The notes: generated by a model not told the origin, from the letters alone. A stretch of DNA of 64,000 nucleotides from Bacteroidales bacterium (GCA_028280405.1 JANQLW010000054.1:1-64000), one strand, 5' to 3'. Positions 1 to 9,695 are shown, counted from the stretch's first letter. A program made the numbers and translations.

Positions 1-251
1 ATTTTTGGTCTAAAAAAATCCTCCATATAAGCACAGTTGCGTAAATTATAAGAAGTAAAACCTTGATCAGCCCTCTGAGAAAGCTTAGGTTCAAAACTAT
101 CTAAATGCGATTTAATAGCAGGATAATCCTTTATATTTATGGGATTTATACCGTTCCCCTTAATACCATTATGAGTATTAATTAACCATAAATCAGCAAA
201 ATCTACTTTATATCTTTTTATATCCCTGCCGCGTAAAATCGGTCTTTTTTT
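1..251 (-). pseudogene. Truncated type IIG restriction-modification enzyme, target-recognition region
   Basis: Read on the minus strand, this stretch translates without interruption to a peptide containing PILRGRDIKRYKVDFADLWL, then INTHNGI, KDYPAIKSHL and YNLRNCAYMEDFFRPK. These are hallmarks of the C-terminal TaqI-like specificity domain of Eco57I/type IIG enzymes, which combine a methylase and an endonuclease. An in-frame TAA at 252-254 lies immediately upstream, there is no usable start codon, and the catalytic methylase part is absent; the serine recombinase gene begins a few bases away. The fragment continues past the window start, so its 3' end is unknown. I read it as a gene decapitated by a rearrangement or insertion near the run of nine T. 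It cannot encode a working enzyme unless the missing half lies elsewhere. Confidence 0.72.
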
Positions 252-282
252 TTATACTATGCTTTTACAAAAACAACAAAAT

Positions 283-885
283 ATGATTTACGGATATATT
301 AGAGTAAGTACAGACAAACAAACAGTAGAAAACCAAAGGTTTGAAGTGGTAGAATTTTGCAAGCAAAAAGAAATTATTGTTGATAAATGGATAGAAGAAA
401 CTATTTCCGGCACAAAAGAGCTAAATCACAGGCGTTTGGGGAAATTGGTAAGAAAAATGAAATCAGGTGATATCCTTATTTGCACCGAACTTTCGCGCCT
501 TGGCAGAAATTTACTAATGATAATGAGTATATTAAATGATTGCATGCAAAAGGACGTGCGCATTTGGACAATCAAAGATAATTTTCGTCTGGGTGATGAT
601 ATAAGCTCAAAAGTTTTGGCTTTTGCATTTGGTTTAGCTGCAGAAATTGAACGTAACCTAATTTCGCAAAGAACAAAAGAAGCATTGGCAAGAAAAAAAG
701 CAGAAGGTGTAATTTTAGGAAGACCAAAAGGTAAAAAATCGTCAAAGAAAAAACTTACCGGAAAAGAAAAACAAATAAAAGAAATGTTGGAAGCAGGCAT
801 TTCATACAGTGCAATTGCCCGGTATTTAAAGGTACACCGTTTAACGGTATCAAATTTTGTACATGAACAAAAACTGAAAGAATAA
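283..885 (+). CDS. Serine recombinase (resolvase/invertase family)
   Basis: Small serine recombinase of about 200 residues. It would catalyse site-specific cutting and rejoining of DNA through a 5'-phosphoserine intermediate. The N-terminal catalytic domain opens with YGYIRVSTDKQ, which contains the nucleophilic serine, and continues with LSRLGRN and an AAEIERNLISQRTKEAL helix. After GRPKGKK a C-terminal helix-turn-helix follows (AGISYSAIARYLKVHRLTVS). I start it at MIYGYIRVS because this is the usual beginning of the family; the ORF track adds eight residues from an ATG at 259. It abuts the truncated type IIG remnant and lies upstream of parC, where Bacteroidota often carry parE. No resolution sites or transposase are visible, so it could be an orphan invertase or the remnant of a larger element. 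Confidence 0.9.
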   Translation: MIYGYIRVSTDKQTVENQRFEVVEFCKQKEIIVDKWIEETISGTKELNHRRLGKLVRKMKSGDILICTELSRLGRNLLMIMSILNDCMQKDVRIWTIKDNFRLGDDISSKVLAFAFGLAAEIERNLISQRTKEALARKKAEGVILGRPKGKKSSKKKLTGKEKQIKEMLEAGISYSAIARYLKVHRLTVSNFVHEQKLKE

Positions 886-1182
886 TGAATCTATTTGTGC
901 ATTATGACTTAACTAGACCAACATTCAAAGCGGAATGGATTGTAACAATCGGTTTGGTAAAACAACTAAAAACAGCTTTATCTTAATGAAAGCCCACCCT
1001 TCGCATCCATACACATTGGCAAGTCGCACAAGCCAAAGCGCAATCCAAAACTTGCCAAAGAGTATGCCTGCCCCATCGCACGGACTGACAGAGGAAAACA
1101 AAGCACGGGCATACAACAATGTGTATAAGTCATTGGGCAAAAAGTGGTTAATTAAAAAATTGTACTTTTAACGAACATATCT

Positions 1183-1235
1183 ACGGTTTGACAGTGAAGT
1201 GTGTTGAAATGCCCAACGCCTCATACACAAACCGT
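1183..1235. repeat. Imperfect inverted repeat with ACGGTTTG / CAAACCGT ends
   Basis: The outer arms ACGGTTTG and CAAACCGT are perfect 8-bp complements. Inner pairing is partial (GTTG with CAAC, and GTGAAG against the CCTCAT region). A GCCCAAC motif matches the RYYYAAC core of integron attC sites, but the matching downstream GTTRRRY is imperfect and the spacing is far too short for attC. It is best described as a hairpin-forming mobile-element remnant of unknown type. Confidence 0.45.
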
Positions 1236-1297
1236 TAAGAATCTCAAGCTAATCATCCCCAGTTTTTATTAGAATTTCTTAACTTAGCGAAAGTTTT

Positions 1298-1328
1298 TTT
1301 GCGAGCTATTTTACCATTGTTATACTTG
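1298..1328 (+). promoter_or_regulatory. Bacteroidota-type promoter for parC
   Basis: A TTTG (1298-1301) is followed by exactly 19 nt and then TATACTTG (1321-1328). This matches the Bacteroidota sigma-ABfr pattern TTTG-N19/21-TAnnTTTG with one deviation. It lies 20 bp before the parC start codon. Confidence 0.55.
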
Positions 1329-1347
1329 CTAGAATTATTATTCAATT

Positions 1348-4014
1348 ATGGACGGAATTGACGAAAAGGACGACTTAGTATTAAACCCTGAAGAGGATTT
1401 ATTAACGCATAAAACAGTGCACCTATCCGGAATGTATGAAAACTGGTTTCTGGACTATGCTTCATATGTGATACTTGAACGTGCTGTTCCGGATATCTCA
1501 GACGGATTTAAACCCGTTCAGAAAAGAATTCTTCATGCGATGAAAGAATTGGATGATGGCAGGTATAATAAGGTCGCAAATATTATAGGCCATACCATGA
1601 AGTATCATCCACATGGGGATGCTTCAATTGGGGATGCTTTGGTGCAGCTTGGACAAAAAGATTTATTGATTGATATGCAGGGAAACTGGGGTAACATTCT
1701 TACCGGCGATAGCGCTGCAGCTCCACGTTATATTGAAGCACGTCTTTCAAAATTTGCCCTTGAGGTTGTATTTAATCCCAAAACAACAGAATGGAAACTT
1801 TCTTATGATGGAAGAAATAAAGAGCCAATTGCACTGCCTGTTAAATTTCCAATGTTATTGGTTCAGGGAGTAGAAGGGATTGCTGTAGGACTGGCCTCAA
1901 AAATTCTTCCGCATAACTTTGTAGAACTTATTGATGCTTCCATTGCCTATCTTCAAAATAAGAAGTTTAAAATCTACCCTGATTTCATTACTGGCGGATT
2001 AGCCGATTTTTCAAAATATAATGATGGCTTAAGAGGCGGGAAAATAAGAATTCGTTCCAAAATTTCACAAGTTGATAAAAAAACCTTGGCTATTACTGAA
2101 ATTCCATACGGAACTACTACCTCTAATTTGATAGATTCCATTATTGCCGCCAATGATAAAGGGAAGATCAAAATTAAAAAGATTGATGATAATACTGCCG
2201 AGAATGTAGAAATATTAATCCATTTGGCTGCAGGAATATCTCCGGATCAAACTATAGATGCCTTATATGCATTTACAAATTGCGAAATGTCCATTTCTCC
2301 GAATTCATGTGTAATTGAAGATGGAAAACCTCAATTTATTGGTATTTCTGATATCCTGAAGAAAGCTACTGAGCATACTGTTGAACTCCTTAAAAAAGAA
2401 CTGGAGATCCGTAAAAGTGAATTAAGAGAACAATGGCATTTTTCTTCATTAGAAAAAATATTTATTGAAGAACGTATATACCGGAATATTGAAAAATGTA
2501 CAACCTGGGAAAGTGTTATTAAAACGATTGATAAAGGCTTAAGTCCGTTCAAAGATCAATTCTTTAGAGAAATTACTGAAGATGATATTGTGCGCTTAAC
2601 TGAGATCAAAATAAAAAGAATTTCCAAGTATAGTACACATAAAGCAGATGAAATTATAAAAGGGATTGAAGCTGAGCTGGAAGAAGTTCAAAATCACCTG
2701 GATAATCTGGTAGATTATGCTATTAATTACTTCCGTCAGATTAAAAAGAAATATGGCAAAGGTAAAGAGCGTAAAACCGAAATCCGAAATTTTGATACTA
2801 TTCAGGCTACAATGGTGGCAGCCGCTACACAAAAGCTTTATATCAACAGAGAAGAAGGTTTTGCCGGAACTTCTTTAAAAAGGGATGAGTTTGTTTGTGA
2901 ATGTTCTGATATAGATGATATCATCGTTTTCAGAGCCGATGGAACTTTTATGGTTACTAAAGTAGCATCTAAGGTATTTATCGGAAACGATGTAATACAT
3001 ATTGATGTCTTTAAGAAGAATGATGACCGTACCATTTATAATATGGTTTATCGTGATGGCCGTAAAGGAAGTGTTATGGTTAAACGATTTGCCGTTCTTG
3101 GTGTAACACGTGATAAGGATTATGATTTAACCAAAGGTACCGATCATTCTAAAGTGATGTACTTCTCCGCAAATCCAAATGGGGAAGCAGAAGTACTAAA
3201 AGTATACCTTCGTCCAAAACCACGACTAAAAAAACTTTCGTTCGATTATGATTTTAGTGAACTGACCATTAAAGGAAGAACTTCAAAAGGTAATACACTT
3301 ACAAAACATAGTGTAAAACAAATTGTGAAGCGGGAAGATGGTGTCTCTACTCTGGGAGCTCGTGATATTTGGTATGATGATACTGTTCGAAGATTGAACA
3401 GTGAGGAAAGAGGAAATTATTTGGGAGCTTTTAAAGGTGAAGATAAAATATTGGTAATTAATGAATCCGGAGCATACCGTTTAATGAATTATGATTTATC
3501 TAATCATTTTGATGAAGATATGATTCATATCGAAAAGTTTGATCCTAGAAAAATAATTTCCGTTGTATATTATGATGGCGAAATTGAGAAATCTTACATC
3601 AAACGTTTTCAGATCGATGCGAATGGAAATGGGAATAAAAAAGTTGATTTTATAGGAGAACATCCGGGATCTAAATTAATTGTGTTCAGTCTTGATTATT
3701 TACCCATGCTTGAGGTAGTTTTTGATACCAAAGCCAATGGAAAAGAAATAGAGAATGAAATCATTAATATTGATGAATTTATTGGAGTAAAAAGTTATAA
3801 AGCTAAAGGAAAAAGAGTTTCCAATTATGTAATTAAAAAAGTGAATTGGTTAGAACCTCTTCCGTTTGAAGTTCCTGAAGAGGAAGTGGCCGAAGAATTA
3901 AATGGAGAAACAGAAAATGATGCTACTCCTGATCCCGAAGAAAAAGAATCTGGCGAATCAAAAGAAAATAAAATAGCTGATGATGAAAGTCAGCAAATGA
4001 CCCTTGAATTATAA
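1348..4014 (+). CDS. parC: DNA topoisomerase IV subunit A
   Basis: Catalytic DNA-cleaving subunit of a type IIA topoisomerase; with ParE it decatenates daughter chromosomes. The N-terminal part has [26 protein letters not shown], the winged-helix segment [13 protein letters not shown] and the active-site tyrosine in APRYIEARL at about residue 128. A coiled-coil tower region (about 380-480) precedes a C-terminal beta-pinwheel-like part (about 540-850). The last 45 residues are a strongly acidic tail. A clear GyrA box is missing, and the length and layout fit the Bacteroidota ParC type rather than GyrA. parE is not in the window; instead a recombinase and an R-M remnant lie upstream. The promoter at 1298-1328 supports the ATG at 1348. 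Confidence 0.92.
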   Translation: MDGIDEKDDLVLNPEEDLLTHKTVHLSGMYENWFLDYASYVILERAVPDISDGFKPVQKRILHAMKELDDGRYNKVANIIGHTMKYHPHGDASIGDALVQLGQKDLLIDMQGNWGNILTGDSAAAPRYIEARLSKFALEVVFNPKTTEWKLSYDGRNKEPIALPVKFPMLLVQGVEGIAVGLASKILPHNFVELIDASIAYLQNKKFKIYPDFITGGLADFSKYNDGLRGGKIRIRSKISQVDKKTLAITEIPYGTTTSNLIDSIIAANDKGKIKIKKIDDNTAENVEILIHLAAGISPDQTIDALYAFTNCEMSISPNSCVIEDGKPQFIGISDILKKATEHTVELLKKELEIRKSELREQWHFSSLEKIFIEERIYRNIEKCTTWESVIKTIDKGLSPFKDQFFREITEDDIVRLTEIKIKRISKYSTHKADEIIKGIEAELEEVQNHLDNLVDYAINYFRQIKKKYGKGKERKTEIRNFDTIQATMVAAATQKLYINREEGFAGTSLKRDEFVCECSDIDDIIVFRADGTFMVTKVASKVFIGNDVIHIDVFKKNDDRTIYNMVYRDGRKGSVMVKRFAVLGVTRDKDYDLTKGTDHSKVMYFSANPNGEAEVLKVYLRPKPRLKKLSFDYDFSELTIKGRTSKGNTLTKHSVKQIVKREDGVSTLGARDIWYDDTVRRLNSEERGNYLGAFKGEDKILVINESGAYRLMNYDLSNHFDEDMIHIEKFDPRKIISVVYYDGEIEKSYIKRFQIDANGNGNKKVDFIGEHPGSKLIVFSLDYLPMLEVVFDTKANGKEIENEIINIDEFIGVKSYKAKGKRVSNYVIKKVNWLEPLPFEVPEEEVAEELNGETENDATPDPEEKESGESKENKIADDESQQMTLEL

Positions 4015-4049
4015 TAAACACAAAAACTATAAAAATACTTATTAAACGA

Positions 4050-5258
4050 ATGAAAGACACAAAGGTTTTAGAGGTTTCGAAGGATGTGCAATGGATTGGT
4101 GTGCTTGACCGTGATATTGTTACATTTGATGTGGTGATGGAAACAAAATACGGGACAACCTATAATTCTTATTTTATTAATGCTGAGAAGAAGGCCATTG
4201 TTGAAACTTCAAAAGAGAAGTTTTGGAATGTATATTATGAAAAAATCAAACAAGTTGTAAATCCCGAAGAGATTGAATATATCATTGTTGATCATACAGA
4301 ACCTGATCATTCAGGAAACTTAAAGAATCTATTGGAAGTAGCTCCTAATGCAAAAGTAGTTGGGAGCGGAAATGCAATTCGTTATTTAAAAGATTTATTA
4401 GGACAAGAATTTCCTCATATCATTGTAAAAGATGGTCATACGCTGGATTTGGGAAATAAAACCTTACAGTTTATCGGTGCTCCGAATTTACATTGGCCGG
4501 ATTCTATCTATACTTATTTGGTTGAAGATAAATTATTATTTACCTGTGATTCATTCGGTGCACATTTTTGTCATGAAGAAATGTATGATGATAAGGTTGG
4601 TGATTTTGACGATGCATTCAGATATTATTTTGATGTAATTTTAAAGCCTTTCAGTAAGTTTATGCTAAAAGCTATTGACAAAATTCGCCCTTTGGAGATT
4701 AATGTAATTTGTACAGGTCATGGTCCGATTTTACGTTCAAATTGGAAAAAATATGTTGACCTTTCTGAAGAATATGCAAAGAATGCCATAAAACTTCCGG
4801 AAGCCCAAAGAGTATTTATTCCTTATGTTTCAGCTTATCAAAAAACCGGATTAATTGCAGAGAGTATCGCAAAAGGTATTCGCCAGGCCGGAGATATTGA
4901 AGTTGATGTCATGGATATTGAAACAACTCCCATTGGTGAGTTAGATGCTAAAGTTGCAAATAGTACGGGTGTGATTATTGGGTGCCCAACTATAAACCAA
5001 AATATATTATTGCCGGTTTATAAGTTATTTGCCGTAATTAGTCCAATCAGAGATAAAGGGAAAATTGCCGGTGGATTTGGCTCTTATGGATGGAGTGGAG
5101 AAGGTAAAGATCATATCAAAACAAACCTGACAAATCTTAAGCTTAAGTATTTTGAGGAAGGTGTATTTGTGAAATTTTCCCCGAATGAAGAAGAACTGGA
5201 AAATGCTTTAAATTATGGCATAGCATTTGGTGAAAAATTGCTATCCAAAGAATCTTAA
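4050..5258 (+). CDS. Flavodiiron protein (A-type flavoprotein, O2/NO reductase)
   Basis: Cytoplasmic enzyme that reduces oxygen to water, or nitric oxide to nitrous oxide, to protect anaerobic metabolism. The N-terminal metallo-beta-lactamase-like domain carries the diiron ligand signature HTEPDHSG (His82, Glu84, Asp86, His87), with further likely ligands His148, Asp167 (TCDSFG) and His224 (CTGHGP). From about residue 254 a flavodoxin-like FMN domain follows (YVSAYQKTG, then GCPTINQN and [12 protein letters not shown]). The length of 402 residues is typical for the two-domain class without rubredoxin or reductase extensions, so an external electron donor is required. It starts 35 bp after parC and is followed by a short inverted repeat before the lipoprotein gene. 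Confidence 0.95.
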   Translation: MKDTKVLEVSKDVQWIGVLDRDIVTFDVVMETKYGTTYNSYFINAEKKAIVETSKEKFWNVYYEKIKQVVNPEEIEYIIVDHTEPDHSGNLKNLLEVAPNAKVVGSGNAIRYLKDLLGQEFPHIIVKDGHTLDLGNKTLQFIGAPNLHWPDSIYTYLVEDKLLFTCDSFGAHFCHEEMYDDKVGDFDDAFRYYFDVILKPFSKFMLKAIDKIRPLEINVICTGHGPILRSNWKKYVDLSEEYAKNAIKLPEAQRVFIPYVSAYQKTGLIAESIAKGIRQAGDIEVDVMDIETTPIGELDAKVANSTGVIIGCPTINQNILLPVYKLFAVISPIRDKGKIAGGFGSYGWSGEGKDHIKTNLTNLKLKYFEEGVFVKFSPNEEELENALNYGIAFGEKLLSKES

Positions 5259-5287
5259 GATCCTGTATTGAAGCAATAAAGGATCTT
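5257..5287 (+). terminator. Possible weak stem-loop after the flavodiiron gene
   Basis: AAGATCC overlapping the stop codon of the flavodiiron gene pairs perfectly with GGATCTT at 5281-5287 across a 17-nt loop. No clear T-run follows, so it may be an attenuator or processing stem rather than a true terminator. Confidence 0.3.
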
Positions 5288-5302
5288 GCAAAACAGCTCT
5301 AT

Positions 5303-6181
5303 ATGTTAAAATTAAAAAGTATTTTACCATCACTCGTTTTAGGATTGATCATTATTACTTCATGCTCATTAGAAAGAAAAATTGCATTGGATTATGCAAA
5401 TAAAAAAAATAAAGGGGCCGTATTGATTATTGCCCCCGATTTTATTTATAAAGATGCTGTTGAGGATTATTTTATAAATAAGGACGATACCATTCCTCAT
5501 TATGAAGTCCGTGAAAATCAGGTCAAGCATTTGAATATTCAGGATTCGCTTAAATTAGATTCTGTTCTTTTAAAAAATGCACTTTACTTGAATTATGTTA
5601 AAGATAAACCATACCTGGATACATGTTTTTTATACTTTAGAAAAAGATTGGAATCCTTCGGATATAATGTATATACCTACGATCAATTAGATGATTTTAT
5701 GAAGCTTAAAGATACTTCCTATATCATTAAGCTGGCACAAATTCAGATAGAACAAAAGGTAATAAATTCTCCTGATGCAGTTTATGAAATATATGGCAGA
5801 GTTCACGATTTTGAAGTAAAAATAAATTCATTGGATGTAAATGCCTGGTTTGAACTTGAACGTACCAATGTTAAAGATGAAAGCTTTCCGGTACTTTATA
5901 CCAGCCATTCCATTTCTGATTTTATTAATGGAGAGGTAATCGGTGATAATCTTGCTTATAGCAGGGATTCAATTTCTGCTCAGGATATTGCTAATTTACC
6001 TAAAGTTCTTGGTGGACTTTATGCTGTTCTTTTCCAGGATTATTTCCTGAATCTTTATGTGATGGAAAAAATGCCGAAAGGGAATCCTCCGCTAAATTAC
6101 TACAACTACATTAAGGAGAAGCGTATGTTGATCAGGGCGGCACAGGGCCACCATTTTGTAGAACTTGATCAGGAACTGTAA
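5303..6181 (+). CDS. Hypothetical lipoprotein
   Basis: A lipoprotein signal sequence is visible: a hydrophobic stretch after KLKSILPS ends in TSCS, giving an acylated cysteine near residue 21. The mature part (about 270 residues) is mixed alpha/beta with no further membrane segment. It begins with a phrase about surviving surface-type sequence, IAPDFIYKDAVEDYF, and contains QDIANLPKVLGGLYAVLFQDYFLNLYV near the end. I do not recognise a characterised family; similar lipoproteins of about 290 residues occur in Bacteroidales as conserved hypotheticals. It is co-directional with the flavodiiron gene, 44 bp downstream, and may share its transcript. A peculiar 81-nt stem-loop begins 9 nt after the stop codon. 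Confidence 0.7.
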   Translation: MLKLKSILPSLVLGLIIITSCSLERKIALDYANKKNKGAVLIIAPDFIYKDAVEDYFINKDDTIPHYEVRENQVKHLNIQDSLKLDSVLLKNALYLNYVKDKPYLDTCFLYFRKRLESFGYNVYTYDQLDDFMKLKDTSYIIKLAQIQIEQKVINSPDAVYEIYGRVHDFEVKINSLDVNAWFELERTNVKDESFPVLYTSHSISDFINGEVIGDNLAYSRDSISAQDIANLPKVLGGLYAVLFQDYFLNLYVMEKMPKGNPPLNYYNYIKEKRMLIRAAQGHHFVELDQEL

Positions 6182-6579
6182 AAGTGACCCGGGAACGTAT
6201 CCTCAGTTTTGCAAACACACACACAAATTTAAATATAAGGGAATATCAACTAATTAGGAGGATGCGTTCCCTATTTCTGATGTGCCATACATCAAATATC
6301 ATCACCATTCAGGCCAATGGCCATGTATTCGCTGGTTTCGGGAGTGCCGGGATTTGCTAGGGGCTGATGGTCATCGTAAGGGTTGCACCAATTCAGTCTT
6401 TACATCTTCCTCTCTTTTCGTCTTCAAAAGGAAGGGAATCCCGAATACTTCGGGATCATCCTGGAGAACTCTGGAATCCTGCCAAGGGAGTTCACACTTT
6501 TTTTACATGTCTATCGTCATTTGCTATAGTTTTTTTTAATGTTTATTTATAGACAGGCAGAGCCTCAGTTGAACGGAAT
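6182..6579. other. 398-bp convergent intergenic region with hairpins, no gene supported
   Basis: The gap separates the plus-strand lipoprotein gene from the minus-strand thioredoxin gene. It contains the 81-nt stem-loop at 6191-6271 and a compact hairpin at 6438-6456 (ATCCCGAA / TTCGGGAT, 3-nt loop). The latter resembles the TCCCGA-type palindromes scattered through Bacteroidota intergenic DNA. The two ORFs on the track here (85 and 61 aa) have no family resemblance, overlap each other and run through the hairpins, so I do not call them. Confidence 0.6.
6191..6271. repeat. 81-nt stem-loop with 14-bp arms and a 53-nt loop
   Basis: GGGAACGTATCCTC pairs with GAGGATGCGTTCCC (one G-T wobble) across a 53-nt AT-rich loop, beginning 9 nt after the lipoprotein stop codon. 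It closely parallels the element at 14807-14887 in arm sequence pattern (GGGAA..ATCCT), loop length and position relative to a stop codon. Confidence 0.6.
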
Positions 6580-7995
6580 TCATTTAGAATCCCTAATCAC
6601 TATAACTTTCATTTTTGTATCCCCTTTTTCCAGATAAAGGCCAAACTCTTTCAAGGCTTCATTAACAGCATTTAAATCGGATAAATCGACCATCATATTC
6701 ATATCAATCTCATAATCAATGCCGGTTGCATCAACAAAAGGATCTTCAGTCTGATTTGCCCAGAATAGTTTATTACAAATCCACTCGGGAGTGATGTTTG
6801 TGTAGTTAATTCCTAAACTGTTTCCTATTTCTTCCTTACTTAAATAACATTTCCAAGGCTTTCCGGGTGTTTTGGTTTTTAGCTTTTTCCCAGCATCTTT
6901 AGTAGCTTTAAGCTTCCAGCAAGGCATATCACGTTTTTCAATGCTAACCTCATAACCGAAATAGGATTTCAAATCATTTTGCATACATTCTTGCAAAAGC
7001 TTTGCACTTGCTTTTTCTTTCGGTACAATTAGATTGTAGTTATAACGTCCATCTTTTGATTTCCAGGTTCCCATAAAATCTGTTGAGTCTTTTAATTCTA
7101 AGAATACTTGTGGCCACATTTTGCCATACGAAGTTTCTCCGATCTTTGGCCAGGTAGGGACAGTATCATTGTAAGCCAGGTAATATAAATTTATCAAGGG
7201 TCTGCCTATTGCAATTATACGGTGACTCATTTTTTCTTTTAACTCCGGATTCCCTATTCGTCTGTAAGTCCCTATGTAATCAAAATTATTAGCCTGGATA
7301 TTATGTTTGTATGTAGTGAGAATAGACCGAAATATAAAGTCATCATCATTGCCTCCATTGCCCTCGCTTAGTAAGGGTTTCAATGCATCAAAAGGTATCT
7401 TCTGAACAGTGGTTTCTTTCAATTCTTTAATAGCAGCCTTCAAATCATATGAATGATCCAGTACTTTTTTAATGACTGTCTCTAACTCCGGATCATTAGG
7501 ACTGCCCACCCATGTAATAATTCCGTTTTGATCTACAATTACTGACCATGGGATACCCATCTTCCCTAAGGCTACTAACCAATTCTTATTCAGGTTTTGA
7601 TCAGGATCATCTACCCCCACACTATAGGTAATTACCTTTGATTTCTTTTGAACATAATTTCTAACTTTCTGTACATAACTCGTATCTGTTTTTTGTAAGT
7701 TATTGTTCTCCTTTACAAAAAGACTTATCACTTCCAGTTTGCCCGCATATTTTTTTGAGAGGGCACTAAGGCGGGGTTTTGCGTGCGCACAACCTATGCA
7801 CCAAGTAGCTCCAAAATCTATCAAATAGATTTTGTTTCTATCGTAATTTGTAAGTTTATTCCCTTTTATCCAGACAAAAGCGTTGATTTTCGGTGCTTTA
7901 TCTCCTAAGGTTAGCATTTTACTTTGTCCTTGTATCAAAAGGCTGAGCTTTATAAAAAATATCAGGCTTACTATTTTAATTTTTGTATACATCAT
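6580..7995 (-). CDS. Exported TlpA-like thioredoxin with DUF3738-like C-terminal domain
   Basis: An N-terminal hydrophobic segment (residues 5-23) indicates export to the periplasm. The thioredoxin fold follows, with the redox motif WCIGC (Cys66, Cys69) in the setting FGATWCIGCAHAKPRLS, and a downstream GIPWSVIVDQNGIITWVG cis-proline strand. Residues from about 300 to 471 form a second domain ending in KMKVIVIRDSK. That end, and the NAVNEALKEFGLYLE segment, resemble the DUF3738/TIGR03435 domain of Acidobacteria and Bacteroidota; this assignment is tentative. The likely role is thiol reduction or disulfide exchange on exported proteins. It is the last gene of the sigma-fecR-susC-susD locus, separated from susD by 260 bp that contain a large inverted repeat. 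Confidence 0.82.
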   Translation of the reverse strand: MMYTKIKIVSLIFFIKLSLLIQGQSKMLTLGDKAPKINAFVWIKGNKLTNYDRNKIYLIDFGATWCIGCAHAKPRLSALSKKYAGKLEVISLFVKENNNLQKTDTSYVQKVRNYVQKKSKVITYSVGVDDPDQNLNKNWLVALGKMGIPWSVIVDQNGIITWVGSPNDPELETVIKKVLDHSYDLKAAIKELKETTVQKIPFDALKPLLSEGNGGNDDDFIFRSILTTYKHNIQANNFDYIGTYRRIGNPELKEKMSHRIIAIGRPLINLYYLAYNDTVPTWPKIGETSYGKMWPQVFLELKDSTDFMGTWKSKDGRYNYNLIVPKEKASAKLLQECMQNDLKSYFGYEVSIEKRDMPCWKLKATKDAGKKLKTKTPGKPWKCYLSKEEIGNSLGINYTNITPEWICNKLFWANQTEDPFVDATGIDYEIDMNMMVDLSDLNAVNEALKEFGLYLEKGDTKMKVIVIRDSK

Positions 7996-8089
7996 TTGTA
8001 TTTATTTTTATGAATTCTAAAAATGTAAGTCATTAAGAGTCGTTAGGTGATCTTAAGAGGCCATTTTATTTGTAAAATATCATCTTATA

Positions 8090-8194
8090 AGCATGAGGTT
8101 TTTCAAAAGTCAAGCTTATATCCCGAAGCGTTCGATAATTGTGAAACTTTAAGGATAGTTCCCAATGATGAAAGCCTTTTGATAACCTCATGCT
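8090..8194. repeat. 105-nt inverted-repeat element between susD and the thioredoxin gene
   Basis: AGCATGAGGTT...CAAAAG pairs with CTTTTGATAACCTCATGCT around a loop of about 66 nt. On the plus strand the right arm runs into TTTTTTT, so this could terminate a plus-strand transcript. On the minus strand it would be a structured intercistronic spacer after susD. The loop also holds a CCCGAAGCGTTCG palindromic core. Confidence 0.55.
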
Positions 8195-8255
8195 TTTTTT
8201 AATTAGATGTGTCTTATATATTTAGGAGACACTGCCATTGTCGCCGGCCAGGACT

Positions 8256-9683
8256 TTAATAACCCGGGTTCTGAGTAAGATTCGGATTTCGTTCTAGGTC
8301 CTGAGCCGGAATAGGATACAATACATCTGTTGCCTGCCAGCCTTCTTTTAAAGACTCGAGCACCACATCCACTCTTCCTGTGCGTTTAAGGTCTAACCAC
8401 CGATGCCCCCATTCAGTAAATAACTCGACTCTTCTTTCTTGTTCGATGGCTAATAATAAATCAGATTGATTAATTAAGGGGTTTGTATTGCTTATTAAGG
8501 GCAATCCTGCTCTATATCGGATTATATCAAGATCATCAATAGCTTCGTTCAACTGTCCAAGCTGGGCACGGGCCTCTGCCCGGATCAAGTATTGCTCTGC
8601 TAATCTTAACACCATGGAATATTCTGTACCCGGAGTTCCGAATTGTATTTTATATTTAAATGGATAATATATGGAGGAGTCTCCAACGGTTCCCATGGCA
8701 GTCCAGCTTGCTAATCGCTTATCTTCATCTTCAAATGATTTGATGAATTCATTTGTTAAAGAACCACTAATTGAAAAATTAATATATGTAAATCCCTCAT
8801 TGGTATTCAAATAAGTACTTACCGGAAATATTTGCCAAATTGTTTCATCGCTATTTGCCAAAAATACTTCATTTAAATTAGATTCTAATAAATAGGTTTG
8901 ATTAGCAATTACCTCAGAAGCTTTTTCTTCGGCTTTACTCCAATCTTCCCAAAATAAATATACCCTTGCTAATAAGGCCTTAGCAGCCGCTTTATTGGGT
9001 CTTACTCTTTCACTCTTAGAATATGAATAGTCCTCTGCCAAAGATGCTTCAGCGCTTTCCAGGTCACTAAGGATTTGCGTATATACTTCGTTTGTGTTAT
9101 TTCGGGGGAGCAATTTATTTTCCTGAAAATCCGGCTTAAGAATTAGGGGCACATCACCGAAAAGGTTGATCAGGTAAAAATAGCTGAATCCCCTTACAAA
9201 CCTTGCTTCAGCAAGTAGTTGTTTCTTCAATTCATCAGATACCCCCGTACTATTTTCGAGACCGTCAATTGCAGCATTTGTCAGAAAGATGACTTCATAG
9301 ATACTACTCCACAGATTAAAGAGCTCGAAGTTATTTGCCAGCAATTCATTTTCTTCAAATTGTAGGTTGTTAACATCTACTAAAGGGTTTAAATTTGCTA
9401 TATAATTGTCAGCGGATAATCCAGATAAGTAAGTAACGCTTCTCCGTCCCCCTGATGCAAAGCCGGTATTGCTCATCTCAATATATATTCCCCTAATAGC
9501 AGATTCTGCCAGTACATCATCTGTGAAAACCATTTCACTCAAAGTTTCAGAGGAAGGAGTACCTATTTCTATAAAATCCTCACATGAAGAAAAAAACAGG
9601 ATAAAGGTCAAAACATTTATTATTAAAAATAAATTCCCTGCCTTTTTACGTTTATTTATTGTTGTATTATTTCTTGTTTTCAT
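8256..9683 (-). CDS. SusD/RagB family outer-membrane nutrient-binding lipoprotein
   Basis: Surface lipoprotein that forms the lid of a SusCD complex and captures the substrate. It has a long basic N-terminus, then a signal segment ending in FFSSCEDF with the lipidated Cys near residue 34. The family pattern follows: FVRGFSYFYLINLFGDVPLI, a TPR-like region (AAAKALLARVYLFWEDWSKAEEKASEVI), AEQYLIRAEARAQLGQLNEAIDDLDIIRYRAGL and the C-terminal WGHRWLDLKRTGR...YPIPAQDLERNPNLTQNPGY. The length of 475 residues is normal. It starts 12 bp after susC stops, so the two are cotranscribed and stoichiometrically paired. The substrate cannot be told: no glycoside hydrolase, protease or other degradative enzyme is adjacent. 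Confidence 0.95.
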   Translation of the reverse strand: MKTRNNTTINKRKKAGNLFLIINVLTFILFFSSCEDFIEIGTPSSETLSEMVFTDDVLAESAIRGIYIEMSNTGFASGGRRSVTYLSGLSADNYIANLNPLVDVNNLQFEENELLANNFELFNLWSSIYEVIFLTNAAIDGLENSTGVSDELKKQLLAEARFVRGFSYFYLINLFGDVPLILKPDFQENKLLPRNNTNEVYTQILSDLESAEASLAEDYSYSKSERVRPNKAAAKALLARVYLFWEDWSKAEEKASEVIANQTYLLESNLNEVFLANSDETIWQIFPVSTYLNTNEGFTYINFSISGSLTNEFIKSFEDEDKRLASWTAMGTVGDSSIYYPFKYKIQFGTPGTEYSMVLRLAEQYLIRAEARAQLGQLNEAIDDLDIIRYRAGLPLISNTNPLINQSDLLLAIEQERRVELFTEWGHRWLDLKRTGRVDVVLESLKEGWQATDVLYPIPAQDLERNPNLTQNPGY

Positions 9684-9695
9684 TGTTACAATTTT

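Larger units (their letters stand above)
886..1347. other. 462-bp gap without a convincing gene, composition unlike its surroundings
   Basis: This gap lies between the recombinase and parC. Bases from about 990 to 1130 are clearly richer in G and C than the neighbouring AT-rich DNA. The two short ORFs (78 aa plus, 71 aa minus) overlap each other on opposite strands and resemble no family I know. An imperfect inverted repeat sits at 1183-1235 and a good parC promoter at 1298-1328. The stretch looks like non-coding debris of the same accessory junction as the recombinase. Confidence 0.6.

Noticed and set aside
925-1171. ORFs of 71 aa (minus) and 78 aa (plus) between the recombinase and parC
   Set aside because: They overlap on opposite strands, have unusual composition, no family resemblance and no promoter or start signal.
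1183-1240. Integron attC site
   Set aside because: GCCCAAC fits RYYYAAC, but the partner GTTRRRY is imperfect and only about 30 bp away, the paired inner boxes are missing, and no integrase or cassette gene is present.
6282-6552. ORFs of 85 and 61 aa in the convergent gap after the lipoprotein gene
   Set aside because: They run through hairpin repeats, overlap each other in different frames and lack any recognisable domain or signal.
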